Source: Kappaphycus alvarezii
Lineage: Eukaryota > Rhodophyta > Florideophyceae > Gigartinales > Solieriaceae
NCBI GenBank assembly: GCA_002205965.3
Contig: NADL03000487.1
Location: 496,001 to 560,000, forward strand
Reading direction: 5' to 3'
Length of the DNA stretch: 64,000 nucleotides
Below are positions 20,160 through 33,619 of this stretch, one piece after another. The first letter of the stretch is position 1. The number at the start of each line of letters is the position of its first letter. The position numbers and the translations under genes are program-made. The notes under the pieces are model-generated. The model was not told the DNA's origin and did no database searches. It worked only from the letters and a program-made list of their open reading frames with translations.

Positions 20160-22140
20160 ATGTCATCTATTAATGACACCGTGTCTTAAAGTAAAAAATC
20201 AACCCATGATGCAAATTCCGATACTGTATCCGAATTCAATCCTCCACTAGATTTTTCTCGTGTTGAAATTTAGGGCACATCACATTTCATGGTTGCTGAT
20301 GTCTATGATTGAATTGGACCCGTGTTTGAATAAACCGTGCAATAATTCGCCCACTTTCGCTCCAGCAAGCATGGTACCTCTGCTGCCGCCGAGAAACATT
20401 CGTTCCTCGTTAGATTCGTATGCCTGATTGTCCAATACGTTGCTATGTCCGTTATTCGGCGGCGTCTTGAGCAAACCACCGATTTTGCCCCTGCTGTGTA
20501 GTCCCAAGCCCTGCGCTGTATGGCGCTAGCGATCTCCTGAGTATTTATCATTAAAGGTGATGTTTTCGTTATCGTACGCTTCCATGGCGGCCATTTTTTC
20601 TCAATGCAAATCGCCCAGTGCATGCTTCCGGTTCACATTTTCGCTGCAAAAACGGAACTGTCTAATCCCAAAATGCGTTCAAGCTCCGCGTTTATTTTGA
20701 AATCTTCTTCACCATCATGGATGCACGCGTGTGATCGTCAAGATTACGCCGGATAATCTTGAGACTCACTGATTACTGGAGTGAGTTTCGCCAAATCGAA
20801 ATATGTGCCAAAGAGATCACTGCAGATCCTAATCTTAACCTACGAGAGAGAAAATGTGTCTCATGCATGGGTTACTCTTTCAATCGACCCATTCAAGGTG
20901 AAACTATGACGCTGTAATAAGTCCTAAGAAGGTCTTTAGTTGACACAAGACCATTTAGAAACCATTTTTGGGACAAATTCCAGGACTGTTCCTATTATGC
21001 ACAGAGTTTAGGTGTATTAAGACTAGCAACGGGTATTTGTAACATGAACAAGAGTCGAAAACACTCAAGGGTAGCTCTTAGTAGTTAAAAGCGACGGGTC
21101 CGTCCTCGTCTTTCTCAGTCGCACAAGTGCCATGTGTGTGAGAAGCAGAAAAAAAAGGGTAATTTAAACATTAGAATAGCTCATGATTCCGGAAATTAAC
21201 CCGTTTATTTAAATAAAAACTTTCATCTCGTTTCTACTTGTAAGGAATATGTTTGGAATGTTTTTAGAATAGGGTTGTGAACCCGAACATCTCACCACTA
21301 AAAAGATGTCAACGAAGTAATAAAACAAGTTGATGTTACTAGATTTATTAAGTACTACTACAACCGAATCGTCATTCAATTCAATCTGCTCTGGCTGTGG
21401 ATACGTCCCGAGCTTGATCCAAGTGATGATTCAGTGTCTTCAATGACAGGGATTGCACAGGAAAAGTTCTTCTATTCGAGCGCTTTCAATATTCTTGAGG
21501 GAAAAAAGTGAACAAACGCAGTAGTGCGTTGATTACAAAAGCCAAATTGAATCTTTATCTGGTGGCTCAATATCCATTGAACAATTGGCTGGGAATTATG
21601 CTTGCGCAGTGTGTCGGTATATACTAACAAGAGACTGTCAAGGAAGTCAGCCCCTGTTCCAAATGTCCATGCTCAAAGAATCTACGGACTGCTGTTTAGT
21701 CGATTACATTTTCCCGTCTTTACCAAAACCTCTACTGTTCGAATTATTACCATATAATAGTAGTGTAGGAAGCAGAAATCTCGCTTCGCGGAACAATCGT
21801 CTTTTTGTTTCCTAAACTGAAGTCTTCCCGGCTCCTTCCAATACCTGAAACTTTCCCTTTTCGAAATCCGTTTAATTTTCTAAGCGAATCACTCTATAAG
21901 GAGGACAGTAATCAAACAATGGAGCGTAGAAGTTTACCTATTTTTGCTGCCAAAAATGAGCATGTATAATCACTTTCAAGAAAACGCCGATGCTTCTTGA
22001 GAGCAGATGCCCTTTGAAACAGTTTCCACTGTTTTGTATCTTTATCTGCAATAAAAGTGGCTTTTATATTAGGAAAATAGCGTAAACACTGCATTCAAGA
22101 GGTTTTTAACCTCTTCTTGTCTAAACAAGATGATTATCGC
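20160..22140. other. No recognisable gene
   Basis: AT-rich sequence. Short ORFs (for example 21,585-21,815 plus and 20,303-20,623 minus) lack recognisable motifs. No member of the window's repeat families was seen. Confidence 0.35.
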
Positions 22141-24447
22141 GTAGGGAATTAGTGAATGTCGGAAGAAATTCGTAAAATCTTGGAAAAGCTATGGACGACA
22201 ACAGTTATCGACACCTCATCTAACAAAAGGTCCCCCCGTACACAAAGTACGCATATCGACAGTATTCAGAAATATTTTTAAAGTTAAGACGCTACTTTGG
22301 GCTGAATGCTCACTTCTTAGGACTCATATGTCAAAATTGAGCCCCTTTCTTCAATGTATATGCTGTAGGAAGCGCATTTTATTCATTTTCTGGGCGAAAG
22401 CTGTTTTAATGACCTCCAAGTGCTGTGGAGTGCTTTTGGCTGCTCATCTTGAGCATCAGCACGTAAATGGCTACATACAGCATTTGAACGTCTGATAGTG
22501 CCTGTTCGGTTTACATGCAATTGCATGAAACATACACGCTGGTCAATTTGACATGGACGCATGTGAATTTGGTCACAGCGAGGCACTATCAATATCAAAT
22601 GAATCGTCGTGACAAAATTTGTTGTGTGACGGTGATTACCTCAGCAATAATCTAGAGCTAGTGATTTAGAACTGTATATATGTGGTTTGAGCTATCCAAA
22701 ATCACTGAAATAAAGGCAACGAGTACGAATTACTACACGACCAGGACTAGCACCTTGGCCTTCGTAAGGTCGTACCTGGACTTACCGCCGCTTTTCGTTC
22801 GAAACCTATCAAAACTCTCACGGTGCTGATGGGGTACTTTCGATAATCCCAGAGTTCCGCTATTCCAAATACTTAGGCCTCAATGTACATTCTTAAAAAG
22901 CATCTTGGACCGTAAACCTTTAGAGTGATTTTCGGAGAGCGATTACACGCAACTAGAATTCCTCCTTAATCGACAGTTTGCGTGGTATTCTTTGAGCAAA
23001 TTGTCAATAATCTTCGTCAAAAGTGTTTTCGAGTAGTTCTTCTTTTGATTTCAATAAGCTTTTTTCCCCTGCTGACTGTAACAGAGAAGCACAAGCTTCT
23101 TGAGTCAAGATGAGGGGTATGAAACTCAGGGAAAGGGGATTCACAGTACGGGAGCTGCAAGTAACGGGTATACACGGTATGAAAGGTGGCATTAGGATTG
23201 CAGGTTACTGAGTGGTTTCTACAAGGGTATATTTTTCCGCAAAAGGCATTAGTAGGGCATATTTCCATATCTCTTCCTCAAAGTGCATAAGGCTATGGAC
23301 TGCGGTTGTATTAGCACACTCATTACGACAGTTTCTGCCGAAATATTCATGAAGGGCTTCTCCTTGTTAGCATTGATTGTTTCGGCGAACTAGGGGCCGC
23401 GGGTTCCACTTTTTTCCCCCGTCTTACTACGTTTACTGCTTCTCGTTACGGTACTACTCCTCAATTGGAGCCGCCAATTCTCAATTCATGTTTTTTTCTG
23501 CTTGTAAAGGATACGAGCGCGTCAAGTTCTCACCAGACGCTTTTTTGATTAGTTTCTATATCAACCCTCCTCACATGTCCTGCTACATGCCTTCTACAAA
23601 TCCTATAAAGATTAGACTCACACTTTGTATCCATTCCACTGGGAGTGCGCTGTGCGAGATACTTAGTGCAGGGTAACACAAAAAAGCATTCTTTACAGGA
23701 CCTGCTCAATGCCAGCGACCAGGCATGTCACGTTAGACATGATGGCTGCGGCCGCGTGCCTTTGGGTAAACAACGCTCTTACGTTCCCATATTCTCTATT
23801 TTTCGGACGGCCACGTTGTTCGCGACATCTGTAATCACCGCGTACGAGTCTGATTCCCAGCATCTGATGGTTGATATTCGAATAGGAGCAAGTCTTCCTC
23901 TAGCCTTCCTCCAGCAGAAGTTGCGAGCAGGGATTCGTGCCTTCTACGCTCGGCGGATACCGATGCATTGAGGAATATGAGTAGATTGTAAGTACACACT
24001 CTCCTATTAGAAGGCGCAAAATGGATTGAAGGAACTGACCTCCAAAAAGCCCGTTCCTCCGTTGCTACCCATTAATTGGATCTACGGCCTTGAGCAGTGA
24101 AGCCCCTTTCGCTACTCGATTGTAAGGTGACGAGCTGCATTCTGCAGTTCAAGGGCGAGAAGGACGACTTGACGGTCGTTTTGTCGGGTTCAGTACCCGC
24201 CATGCAGGCAAAGCATGAGATTATCCCTAGGGTATTTGAGGGTGTCAGCGCATTTTTGTAGTGAGCACGGAGTGTCTAGGTCAAAAAGGGGATTTAACGG
24301 TAATACTGGGGCCAAGATGAGAATTCACGGGAGTCAATACTGGTCTTGAGGCAGGGACAAGGCGCACAGTGTACCAATTCTTTTGCCTCAGGAAGGCCCC
24401 ATAGAAGCCCGGAATGCTTGCCTCCGTTGGTCGTCAATTGTAACTGC
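22141..24447. other. No recognisable gene
   Basis: Several ORFs of about 60-108 codons occur on both strands (for example 23,645-23,971 plus), none with a motif I can assign. Possibly old retroelement debris. Confidence 0.35.
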
Positions 24448-25845
24448 TGTTAGAAAAAAGGTCCTTTGGGTATTAATGCGGTCCTTTCCAAAAACTTCTG
24501 TCTTCTTCATCCCAGACCTCTGATTTTTCAAAACAACTCTTCCCATATATTTTCTTTTAAAAACAAAATCCTGAAACGGCTTTCCAATACGAGTCCATAC
24601 TTACTTTACAACTCCATTTCCATTTTATATCTGAGGATTTTGATCTTCCTTTTTCAAAAAAGTAATCTTTCGACTCTTAATCCGCTTCGTTATCCAAACT
24701 CAGTAGCGATGTTTTACCCAGCAAATTTTATTTATTGCCCTCACTATGTGCAAATTTAAAGCTGTGAAATTGTTTCGCAGCTTTTATTTCGCCCAAGTCC
24801 GTGAAACTTTCCAATATATCGCCCCATATAAACTTCTACATCTACATCATTGTAGCAAAAACTCGGCCATTTAACATCTTATCGGCCCGCAAACTTTTTT
24901 GCCCTCAACATGACAAACCTTATAATCTCCAAGTCATTTAGAGACCGCCGTCACCTGAACACCCAGGACTTGATGGCCATTGGACCAACTGAACACGGGT
25001 ATTATTGTAGTAGAATGGACCGAGAACGCGTTTGGGAGTGGTTCCATCGAAATTGTTTTGAGATGGTAGAGGAGGCAGAGGACGAGGTAGAAGAGGAGGT
25101 GACTGAGGATGATCTAGAATATGAGGAAAGTGAAAAGAACTAGGTGGATCTGTGACAGCCACTAGTGTGCAACGGAGGGGATCTGCTGTTAAGCGTAAAG
25201 GAGTTAGTGAGGGAGAATTCGCTACTTTTGACTCCTCTGATGGGGATGAGGCGGAGATTGAAGGTCTGGAGGAGGAATTGGAGGATTTAGATATGTCAGA
25301 GGAAGCTATATATCATCCTCAGGCGTTCGAAAGAATTCGGAAGGACCCATTGGTGGTATGGATATATTTGCAGAATTATTTAGCTCCGATCTTTAGGACT
25401 AAGACTATGAGGAGAAAATATAGATATTTATCTCGATATTATCTTCTGTTAGTCTTTGCCGTTAATAAGATTCAATTTGATGCATTTTGTAGTACTTAGT
25501 ATGCTTTTTTGAGTCTTCATAGTTAGTCAAAATTCTATATGAGTAAACTGCTTCCTTCTGTTGAGGCCAAGCAAGTTGGGATACAACTTAAAGTGTACAT
25601 CCAAGAAGTTTAAAAGTTGAAATTAAACTTATGTCCTAAGAAAGATTTTTTCAACGCTAGTTCCAGAGCGTAGATGGTATACCATGCCCCGTTTAGACCA
25701 TCTTTTAGCCTCTCAGTCCGCCTCCCTTGTTTATCTCTCCTCGTCTCCACAAAAATATTTCAGTAGCACTCATGTCGCTTGCAGCGCCTCTTCTTGAGAA
25801 AGCTTGCTCTGAGAATAATAACCTCGACAGCTTTTCTCTACTAAG
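24448..25845 (+). mobile_element. TG...CA element, copy E
   Basis: Starts TGTTAGAAAAAAGGTCC at 24,448, matching the left end of copies A and C. It carries the leader, the ORF at 24,910 and a strongly diverged tail that is still recognisable to about 25,845 (GTAGCACTCATGTCGCTTGC matches copies A-D). No target duplication is clear. This is the oldest-looking near-complete copy. Confidence 0.6.
24910..25402 (+). pseudogene. SIM-type ORF, copy E
   Basis: ATG at 24,910 gives MTNLIISKSFRDRR, then DRERVWEWFHRNCFE, which matches copy D at both Trp positions, followed by an acidic stretch and a stop at 25,141. A shifted frame continues with acidic sequence, and a TAA at 25,400 is at the position of the family stop. 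The SIM-like hydrophobic core is not obvious. Decayed. Confidence 0.5.
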
Positions 25846-25849
25846 GAAC

Positions 25850-26880
25850 TATTCTTGTTTGCAGCATGAATTGCTTCTACTGGAGTATTTTGCGGAAGGA
25901 TTTTGCTTGAGCAAAATACACTAAAGGGGGGTCGTGAAGGCAGGTAGGAGATCGACTATATGCGGAGGACGCGAACGGCATCATTATACGTCCAAGATCC
26001 GTGGTAGGCGCCGGAAATATTCAAGTGTGCGGAAAGTTTAAAGCTGCGCTGTAGGCAAGGAAAGCGGTCTTCGCGGTGGTTTTCGCTCACGTGCACCCTA
26101 ATTATAGAGTAGTTTCTTAAGGTCCAGGGGTTTCAACGTTAGTTGGAGTTCTCGGAATATGTCCGAAACCAGTACTCATCTGGCGAGTGTCCGAAGACTT
26201 CGCACCATCATTGCGTCAAAAATAGCGGAACCCTCCGCCGTGCCAGAAATTGGCACCACAATGAGGTGGTATCCTGTCCTGCAGATCGCGAAGCAGTCCC
26301 GCAAAAGCTGGAGAGCAACTCGTGTATTGTTAATGTCTATGACAGCTTCGCTGAACAGTTCGGGAGATTGGACGTAAGTAGTGAAGAATATATTTGTTCT
26401 GTCCGAGAAACCGACGGAGGCGTTTGGAACACGTTATCCCTGCTATATTATTGCTTCATATTTTTTGAACACGGGTATTGAACGGGCGCTGTTGTCGCAG
26501 TGGACCACGAGACCCCGCTTTTGGACAGAAATAAGGGCAAAGTGTTGGGTGCCGTTATTTTGTGAAGATATACTCCATATATCCTAGAGTTTTTCAGAAA
26601 AACACAATCGACAGAGATATTTTTAGTCCCCTGCTGGTCGATTAGACAGACTATAGTATTTCAACAGCGCGGGCGATTTGGTCGTTATGTGAAATGATCT
26701 ACAAGTCATCATCATACCATAGATGGAGCAAAAGCTACGTATGATATCTTCTTCCTGGCTACCCGATCGTAGGAGCTCCTGGACCCTAAGTATGACAGGG
26801 TGAAGGTTCCGGCAGAGTAGAAGTCCACCAAGCTTGTCCCCTTGCTTTGATGCCCTCATACTACGAATGCGTCGGTAATT
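25850..26880. other. Unassigned; possible retroelement debris
   Basis: A plus-strand frame near 25,955-26,040 reads LYAEDANGIIIRPRSVVG, which loosely resembles a YADD-type polymerase box. The flanks do not extend the similarity convincingly. Other ORFs here are short. Confidence 0.2.
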
Positions 26881-26884
26881 GTCC

Positions 26885-27780
26885 AAATCCAGAGTACACC
26901 CAGGAATCCTGGGAAATTTCCCAGTTTCCAGAACATATTATACCCCTAGGATTCCTGTGTTCCGCTGTGTCCAATCCTGGACCAAGGTCACTCCAAAATG
27001 ATCCTGGAACTGGGCCCCAGGATTTACAGTAAGGTATCTTGGGCAAGAGGCCAAGGATCAGAGAATCCTGGGCTAGTTCCTTGGAGATCCATGAACATAA
27101 AACAGCCTAGTTACACATGTTCCGAACGTAAAAGCTGAAAGAAATCCCAGGAAGTCCAAAGAAGTCCCAGTATTTGCGTAGGAATCTTGGGAGCATACCG
27201 AGTATCCTAGGACGCTACCTGGGTCCTGGTATAGAAAATACCAGGATTCCTGGGAGTTTCCCTGTATTTAGACTTATACCTCCCAAGTGATACTGTATTT
27301 AAATGTAGAAGTCTTGAAAAAAGTACCGAGACGCATAGGATTACCCTCACCAGTTGTAACCGTGGTTCTGACCAGAGATCGAGAATAAACCACAGAACTC
27401 CACGGGAATCATGATAGTATGCCAAGGAAACCTTGGAGTCAACTCAGGCCTTGGTACAAATGCTCTCAAGGTTCCTGGGAGTTGACCTCGAATTTCAGAA
27501 ATAACCCTCAGGATTTCTGGATATGGGTCCAGAATTCTATGGGTAAGGCCAGGAATTCTGGTCTGCAATTACTGGTGCTTATTAACTAAACCTGGACATG
27601 CTTGGTTGTTTGCCAGGAAACCTGGGAGATCTCTAAACAAAAATACCAGTAATATTTGCCATGATCCGAGGAAGTCCCGGAAATCCTGGACAATTTTGGC
27701 AGGAATATTGGTAATTTAGATGACCAGGGGAGCCTAGGTCTCCCAAGTATCCTGGACTACTGGTGCATTCTGGGTGATAT
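26885..27780. repeat. CCWGG palindrome island 1
   Basis: Dense, irregular repeats of the near-palindrome CCAGGAATCCTGGGA and fragments (AGGAATCCTGGG, CCTGGGAGTT, CCAGGAAACCTGGGAG). Unit spacing is irregular, so this is not a simple tandem array. ORFs through it are side effects of the repeated words. Confidence 0.75.
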
Positions 27781-29885
27781 ATTTGTCGGAAAATGACCCT
27801 TCCGGCCCACATTTTAGGACCAATGAGGGCTCCAAAATGTCCTCGCGGGCCACGAGTAGGTATAGGAACGGTCCTTACTGACCCCCACAGTTGCCTTCCG
27901 GTGCCCTTGGGCCCAGGGCAGTGTTTTTTATTGAATAACACACATTTTTCGCACTCCTTGTGGTCATATAACGGAGGAGACTCATCTATAATTACCACTG
28001 CTGGGAATAAGATAAACTTCGTGGCTAACATTATAATTTTAAACAGTTTGCCCCACATCTCCGGTGTGCTCGTAGTACTCGAGTCGAATTGTGTGTGTTA
28101 TTTTGATGCATCCGACACGGTGACATGCACACGCTTACTCATACCGAAGAAACAGATTCGACAATCTCAGGATGGGATTATAAAAACCGTGTATGGAAGC
28201 TTTGTATTACGAACGCATCGAAAAATGAACACTCCAGAACGCAATCTCAAACGAGTTACCAAATACACGTTCCGAACCGGTAACACAACTAGGGAGAGAT
28301 CTGTGTCCATCTTCCTCACCTCAAGACATTAAATCGGTCGTCAAAAGCAACAAAAACGGAAAAAGCACATTCAAACGAAACCCAGAACCTTAGATTTTAC
28401 CTAGTAACACGACCACAGAGACAAGAACAAAGACAAAGGTGTCATGGAAACGCACATGAGAATGGTAGATACACACCTACATACATGCTTTGCACGTGCT
28501 TGACGCGGAACTGGAGAGCCTCAGCCACATCGCAATGAAGATAGAGAGCAAAGATTACCACCTAAAGTTTGTGCCAACACCCATGCTTTCCTTTCCGAAA
28601 GTTAGCAAATTAAGATAATAACAATACTGTACCCGAGCAATGTTGTCGGAATCGTTTGCAAACTTGTAGAAACCATTCCCATTTGCGAGTGATCAAGAGC
28701 CAAATGATAATCGCAAAGGTAAAAATTAGTATCTGCGGTTAGCTTGACAGTAACCATTCATATCTTGTTGCAAATACGCCCATATGTACCAATTCACCGT
28801 AATGGAAATCGATTTTGTTTAAACCGCAAAAATGTCATTTTCGCAGGAAGCGTGCTGGTGGAAGCATTTTGGTGCACGCTCACACAATACAATTTACACC
28901 AGTAAGGAAAGGGGAAATGTCACGGAGAGGGTAGCAGCGACATGATGGGCTATTGGAATCCACCAGTTGTGAGGTTGAGACGCGCCAGCATCGGGTAATA
29001 TCGGTATCCCCCATCGATTGTGGATACTGCAGTATAGGATTGTCCCCGTAGCTTGGTGTTACGATGCTAAGGTGGAGAAGATCGCCCCGGATGCGGCCTG
29101 AGGAGTGAGAGCAACGCAAGAAGTCATCGGGTGGCATCTGTTGGGACGGTGCGGCAATCGATCAAACCTTTCTGGTTCTGGGACACTCATTGCCCGGGCA
29201 TGTCGATATCGTACCATCTGGGTTTGGAAGTGCCACCCAGAAATTTAGAACGACCGACATTTGAAGGCCAAAGAAATCTAGAACCACGCCCCCTAGCCTC
29301 CTGTAACTGAAAACATGACAAACTTGGAAAAATATTGAATTTAATAAAAAGCGTTTACTAAAATTCTAGACATCTGCCTGATTTCACGGTTTAAATTTAA
29401 GAATACCTTTTGTAATTTAATATCAAATTTTCAGTTGTTTCCAGTTGGGTGCAAAGAAATGGTCATCCCTGAGTTCTCTATATGCTGAAAATACTACTAC
29501 CTTATCATATTTATCCCCGGTCACGGGAGGTATAAGATAATAAGGAAATTTAACACTTATTTACGGGAATCAGGAATGCACTATTTTCAATTGATCCTAA
29601 TCAATACTCAGCGCCGATATCCAATTAACAGCTTCACCAACCCCACTCGGAGCAGAAATTCCCACCGTGACACTTCCTCCTTGATTTCGTCAAAGATCCA
29701 ATCACCCAGCTCACTCCGGTATCGCATGCTCCTTTCCGATGATAACTGGTTAATCAGAGGAGTCTTCGTCTTTTGCGTTGTCCCAAGAGTCCCTGCCCAC
29801 AATCATCAATGACTGTATTGGGAATGACCGTTCACATTTCATAATGCTCATTCACAACAGTCCGAGAGCCATCGAACCGCATTCA
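27781..29885. other. No confidently recognised gene
   Basis: A 179-codon plus ORF (27,793-28,332) and an overlapping minus ORF have no assignable motif; composition does not favour either. 28,333-29,575 has no ORF worth noting, and the last few hundred bases hold only short ORFs without motifs. Confidence 0.3.
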
Positions 29886-29889
29886 TCGG

Positions 29890-31260
29890 TAGTTGTCCAA
29901 TTGCAGGATCATCCCTCCAGGGCTCCAGGACCATCCTGGGCCCCAGGAGGGCCCAGGAATCCTAGCAAATTTCCCAGGAATTCTGGAGCTTAAACCTGGG
30001 GTGGGCTATAAGCACTGTAAAATGCATTTTTCATTGCTGGTATTTACCTTGGATTCAGACCCCAGGAATCCTGGGACTCAAATCTGGGGGTACCTGATCC
30101 AAGATTCCCAGGAAACACAGCATTCGTGGAAGCTCCTAAAACGCCCATTCCCAAATAATATTTCTCCCAGGAAATCTCCAGGAATCCTTGGCCGAACCCA
30201 AGGAATCTTGGATGGAAAGTTTGATTTACAGGTACTCGATATATTCAACCAGAGTGTCTGGATACTACCAGGATTGAAGAAGTGGGAACCTCGGGATAAT
30301 ATCCGCTTTCAGGGAAATATAGTTGGTCTAGAAGTCCCGACCTTCTCCCGTATAAGAAGTTCCAGGAAGCGTCCAGGAATCCAGGTACACTCCAAGAAAT
30401 CCCCGAGCCCCCCAGTAATCCCGTGATACTCCCGGGATTTCTGAGGATCGTAGTCTGTCTAGAGGTGCATACTGGCTCACTAAAGGATTTTCCAGGAAAC
30501 TCACAGGAATCCCAGGAGCCCCCCAGAAATCCTAGGATACTCTCGGTATTCCTTGGGAAAATAGTCAGCCTAGAGGTGCTTAACTCCTTAGTAAACGGTT
30601 TTATAAGAAACACTCAGGAATCCCGCAATGCTCCCGGGATTCCTGGGAACAAAGTAGTTCTAGAGGTGCTTACATTCTTTGGTAAACAATTTTCCAGGAA
30701 AACCCCTGGAATCCCGGGAAACCTTCACAAATCCCGAGACGAGCGCGTAAATACTGGGGAACATGGTCGGGCCCTAGGTATTTACGTCTTCCAGTGACCG
30801 ATTTTTCAGAAAAGAGTTGAAATACCTCGCAACATTCAGAAAATCCAGTCACTGGATCAGGAATTCCTGGGTGTTGCACGGTGCAACGCCCAGACCTTAA
30901 GTAACCGATTTCCCAGGAAATCCCCAGTAATCCTAGAATATCCCCGGGAATCCTCCGAGACAACTCTACTTTAAATTTAATACATCCGGTTTCTGGTCTT
31001 CCTAAATTGACTTAAAATAAATGAATAACGTACTCAAGACAAATGATGTAGCGTTACTGTAATGCGTATATGGGATAGGATATCCAATTCACTTGAAAAT
31101 TTCCATTTGGGTTGTACACGTCAATATTTCCAAGGAAAATTTCCAAGAAATAAACTTGTCTGGGTGTCCAGGAGCTCAAGTCATAGTGATTTTCCCTGGA
31201 ATAAATGCAAAGTCATGAGTGACTCCCTGGGATTATTATCCAATACCAAAATTTCCCACT
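29890..31260. repeat. CCWGG palindrome island 2 with tandem array
   Basis: As island 1. Within it, about 30,320-30,800 forms four or five tandem units of roughly 105-130 bp. Each unit has TCTAGAGGTGC (or a close form), a GTAAAC segment, TTTTCCAGGAAA and an AATCCC/GGGATTCCTGGG palindrome. Similarity thins out after 30,965 and ends near 31,260. Confidence 0.7.
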
Positions 31261-31708
31261 TTTTAACTCCCTTCTTATCATCTTCTCCTCTGCATCATCA
31301 GTCTTACTTCAATTGATCGCTCCCCGGCCCCTCGTTTCCTCATTAGCCCCTTCTTTTAATTCGATATTCCCTCCCCATTGATGCCATCCTCCTCTTTCCA
31401 CTTGTATTCTTTCCCTCCTCATTCAATCTACACGGACGCTCCAGTCGTTATTTACCCCCCTCGCTCTTTCGGTCATTTAGCACATCACCATTCTCTCATA
31501 CACCACTTCCTTATTTTCCCTCTTTTCCATCCAGTTCGTCCCATCTAACTCTCGTACCTTCGATTTCCAATCTTTACTTGCAATGACCGACGGCCGTAAG
31601 TCTGTGCGATTATTGCAAAAGGACGCCCCTGGACGCACAACTAGGGCCATTATGTAGAATCGCTCTGTTAGAATCTCCTCTTCTTTTTCTAGTGATCCGG
31701 TTTCGGTC

Positions 31709-32757
31709 ATGAAAGTGTCACTTCCTCGAACTCGACTTCGCAAAGTTGGAGACATTGGAAAGGAGGCTGGTGACCGCAGGGAGGTCGGGGGAGACTGGGC
31801 CATTGATAGAGTTGGAGGGGGTTGTGACATTCAGAAATCTACCCCAGAGGGTGCGGGCATGATTGAAGCAACCGCAGGCGTTAGGAAACTCACAGACGAA
31901 GACAATGAAGAGGATGAAGAGCAGCTACATCCCAAAAGTGAGTTCGAAAGGGGCTAATCTAGATATCGGAGAGGCTAAAAAATCTCTTTAGACACAGAGT
32001 GTGCCATTGGCGGACAAAGCGGAATGGATATTGACGAGGCGCATTTGCAGGGAACCCCGGATCGCCCCAAGCAAACCACATCTGCGCCTTCTCCGTCCCC
32101 CCGATCTGATGATGACGACCTTCCGAATCCGTATGCTGGAAGGAAGGCTGTGAGGCGCAGGATCTGTGACGTCAAAAGCGATGTTCCCTCTCCGCGGTCA
32201 TTATATCAACGAGAAGTCGCACCAAGTTTGTCGAAGAAATGTCGAATATCGAACTGTTCACGTATCCGAGAGGAGGAGTTTGAGGCACTCAATAGTTCCA
32301 AAGCACCTATGCGGAAACAGAATTGAAGAATCTTCGCGAGCAGTAGAATGGTGAAAAGAGCGATATCAACCGAAGTAATCAAATGATCCGCCAGCTCCAC
32401 AAAACCGTTGATGTTCTTCATTCGACATTGGATAAAGAGAAGTCAACGAAAGCGTCTTTGCAGAGTCAACTCTATGCTTCGCAGGCCGCTTCGAAGTCGA
32501 CAATCAATTCATCATCGAGTAAACCAGGTGATAACAGGCAGGAGGTGCCAGAGAAGAGTATTGCAGTGACCTATGCGTTGAGGAAAGAAGTTGCCCTTGA
32601 TACTTGGCTTCCGGTGTTGATTGATCTCCATGACCAGATGCCACGTACTGCGAGATCTATCGCGACTGAGACTGCTCAATCCGATTTGAGGTTTCTCGAC
32701 TCCCCGAAAACATGGTATCCGAACGCTGAGTTGCCTGATGGTCGCTTTCAGCGATAA
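31709..32757 (+). pseudogene. Hypothetical acidic/coiled-coil protein, fragmented
   Basis: Three plus-strand frames in sequence: 31,709-31,957 (ending EDNEEDEEQ), 32,024-32,326 (PKQTTSAPSPSPRSDDDD then GRKAVRRRICD) and 32,383-32,757 (IRQLHKTVDVLHSTLDKEK, coiled-coil-like, then WLPVLIDLHDQMPRTAR). The third frame closes with TAA. Ser/Pro/Asp-rich and basic patches suggest a nuclear protein. The frames could be exons or pieces of one decayed ORF. It lies just beyond the C-terminal end of the minus-strand transposase relic. Family not recognised. Confidence 0.3.
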
Positions 32758-33619
32758 TGGCGATGTAGAGTGGTCCAACTCAAGACGGTTGTCCCCGGGA
32801 ATCCACTCATGTACAAAATCACCCTTATACGAAGCAAAACTCGACAAAACTCTAGGCAAATACCCGGATCTTATTCAGTAAGGACAGGTTTTCCGTCGAC
32901 GAAAACAATAAGAACCCAATCGTAACCACCCCGACATCTACTTCTCAGGGAACGAATGATAATACAATGCTTATTAAAGTACAAAAATATCCGAATAATT
33001 GCGTAACAAAGATCTTTTCAGTCCTTGGTCACGCGACAAAGTTTGGTCTGCTCTTCTAGTTAAGAATGTCTTGTTTTGAAAACTTCCGTCAATATTTAAA
33101 AAGACATTTGCAATTCCAAGCAGAACTTTTTCATCTCGGTCACGCAACCACTTAATTTGTAAGATTCTGATCATTTCTATGGATTTTTTCTATGACTGCT
33201 TTATTTCATTGGTCACGTGATATTCAAGTGACAACTTGCTCAAAGTCTCTATTTCCCATGTGATAGTGCAACTACCAATTTTCCTAGTTGCAGTAATGAT
33301 AAAAAAACTACAAAAAGACTTCAACATTCTAAGCCTCACTTTCATTATTAAGCATATCCGTGCTACATTCAGATATGGCCCAATTTTCACAATATTTACA
33401 GATACCCTCTGTTACTACTCTTCTTCTTCAAAAATGAACTCGGTGTTCTTGTGGCGATAGAGGCGATTGACATAGAACGTTTCTGATTGCCATGAATTCC
33501 CGTGTCCATTTGAGTCCTTTATCCTTTTTGCTCTCTCGGTATGTGGTCGGAGTCGTCGAGTCATAATATCACCTCCGATTAGATGTAAAAGACCCTGATA
33601 CTATCCAGGGGGCGTAGAT
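32758..33619. other. No recognisable gene
   Basis: AT-rich sequence; no supported feature. Confidence 0.35.

Noticed and set aside
29893..30797. ORFs of 97-177 codons on both strands in island 2.
   Set aside because: They are produced by the repeated CCAGG/CCTGG words; no motif, and overlapping frames on both strands.
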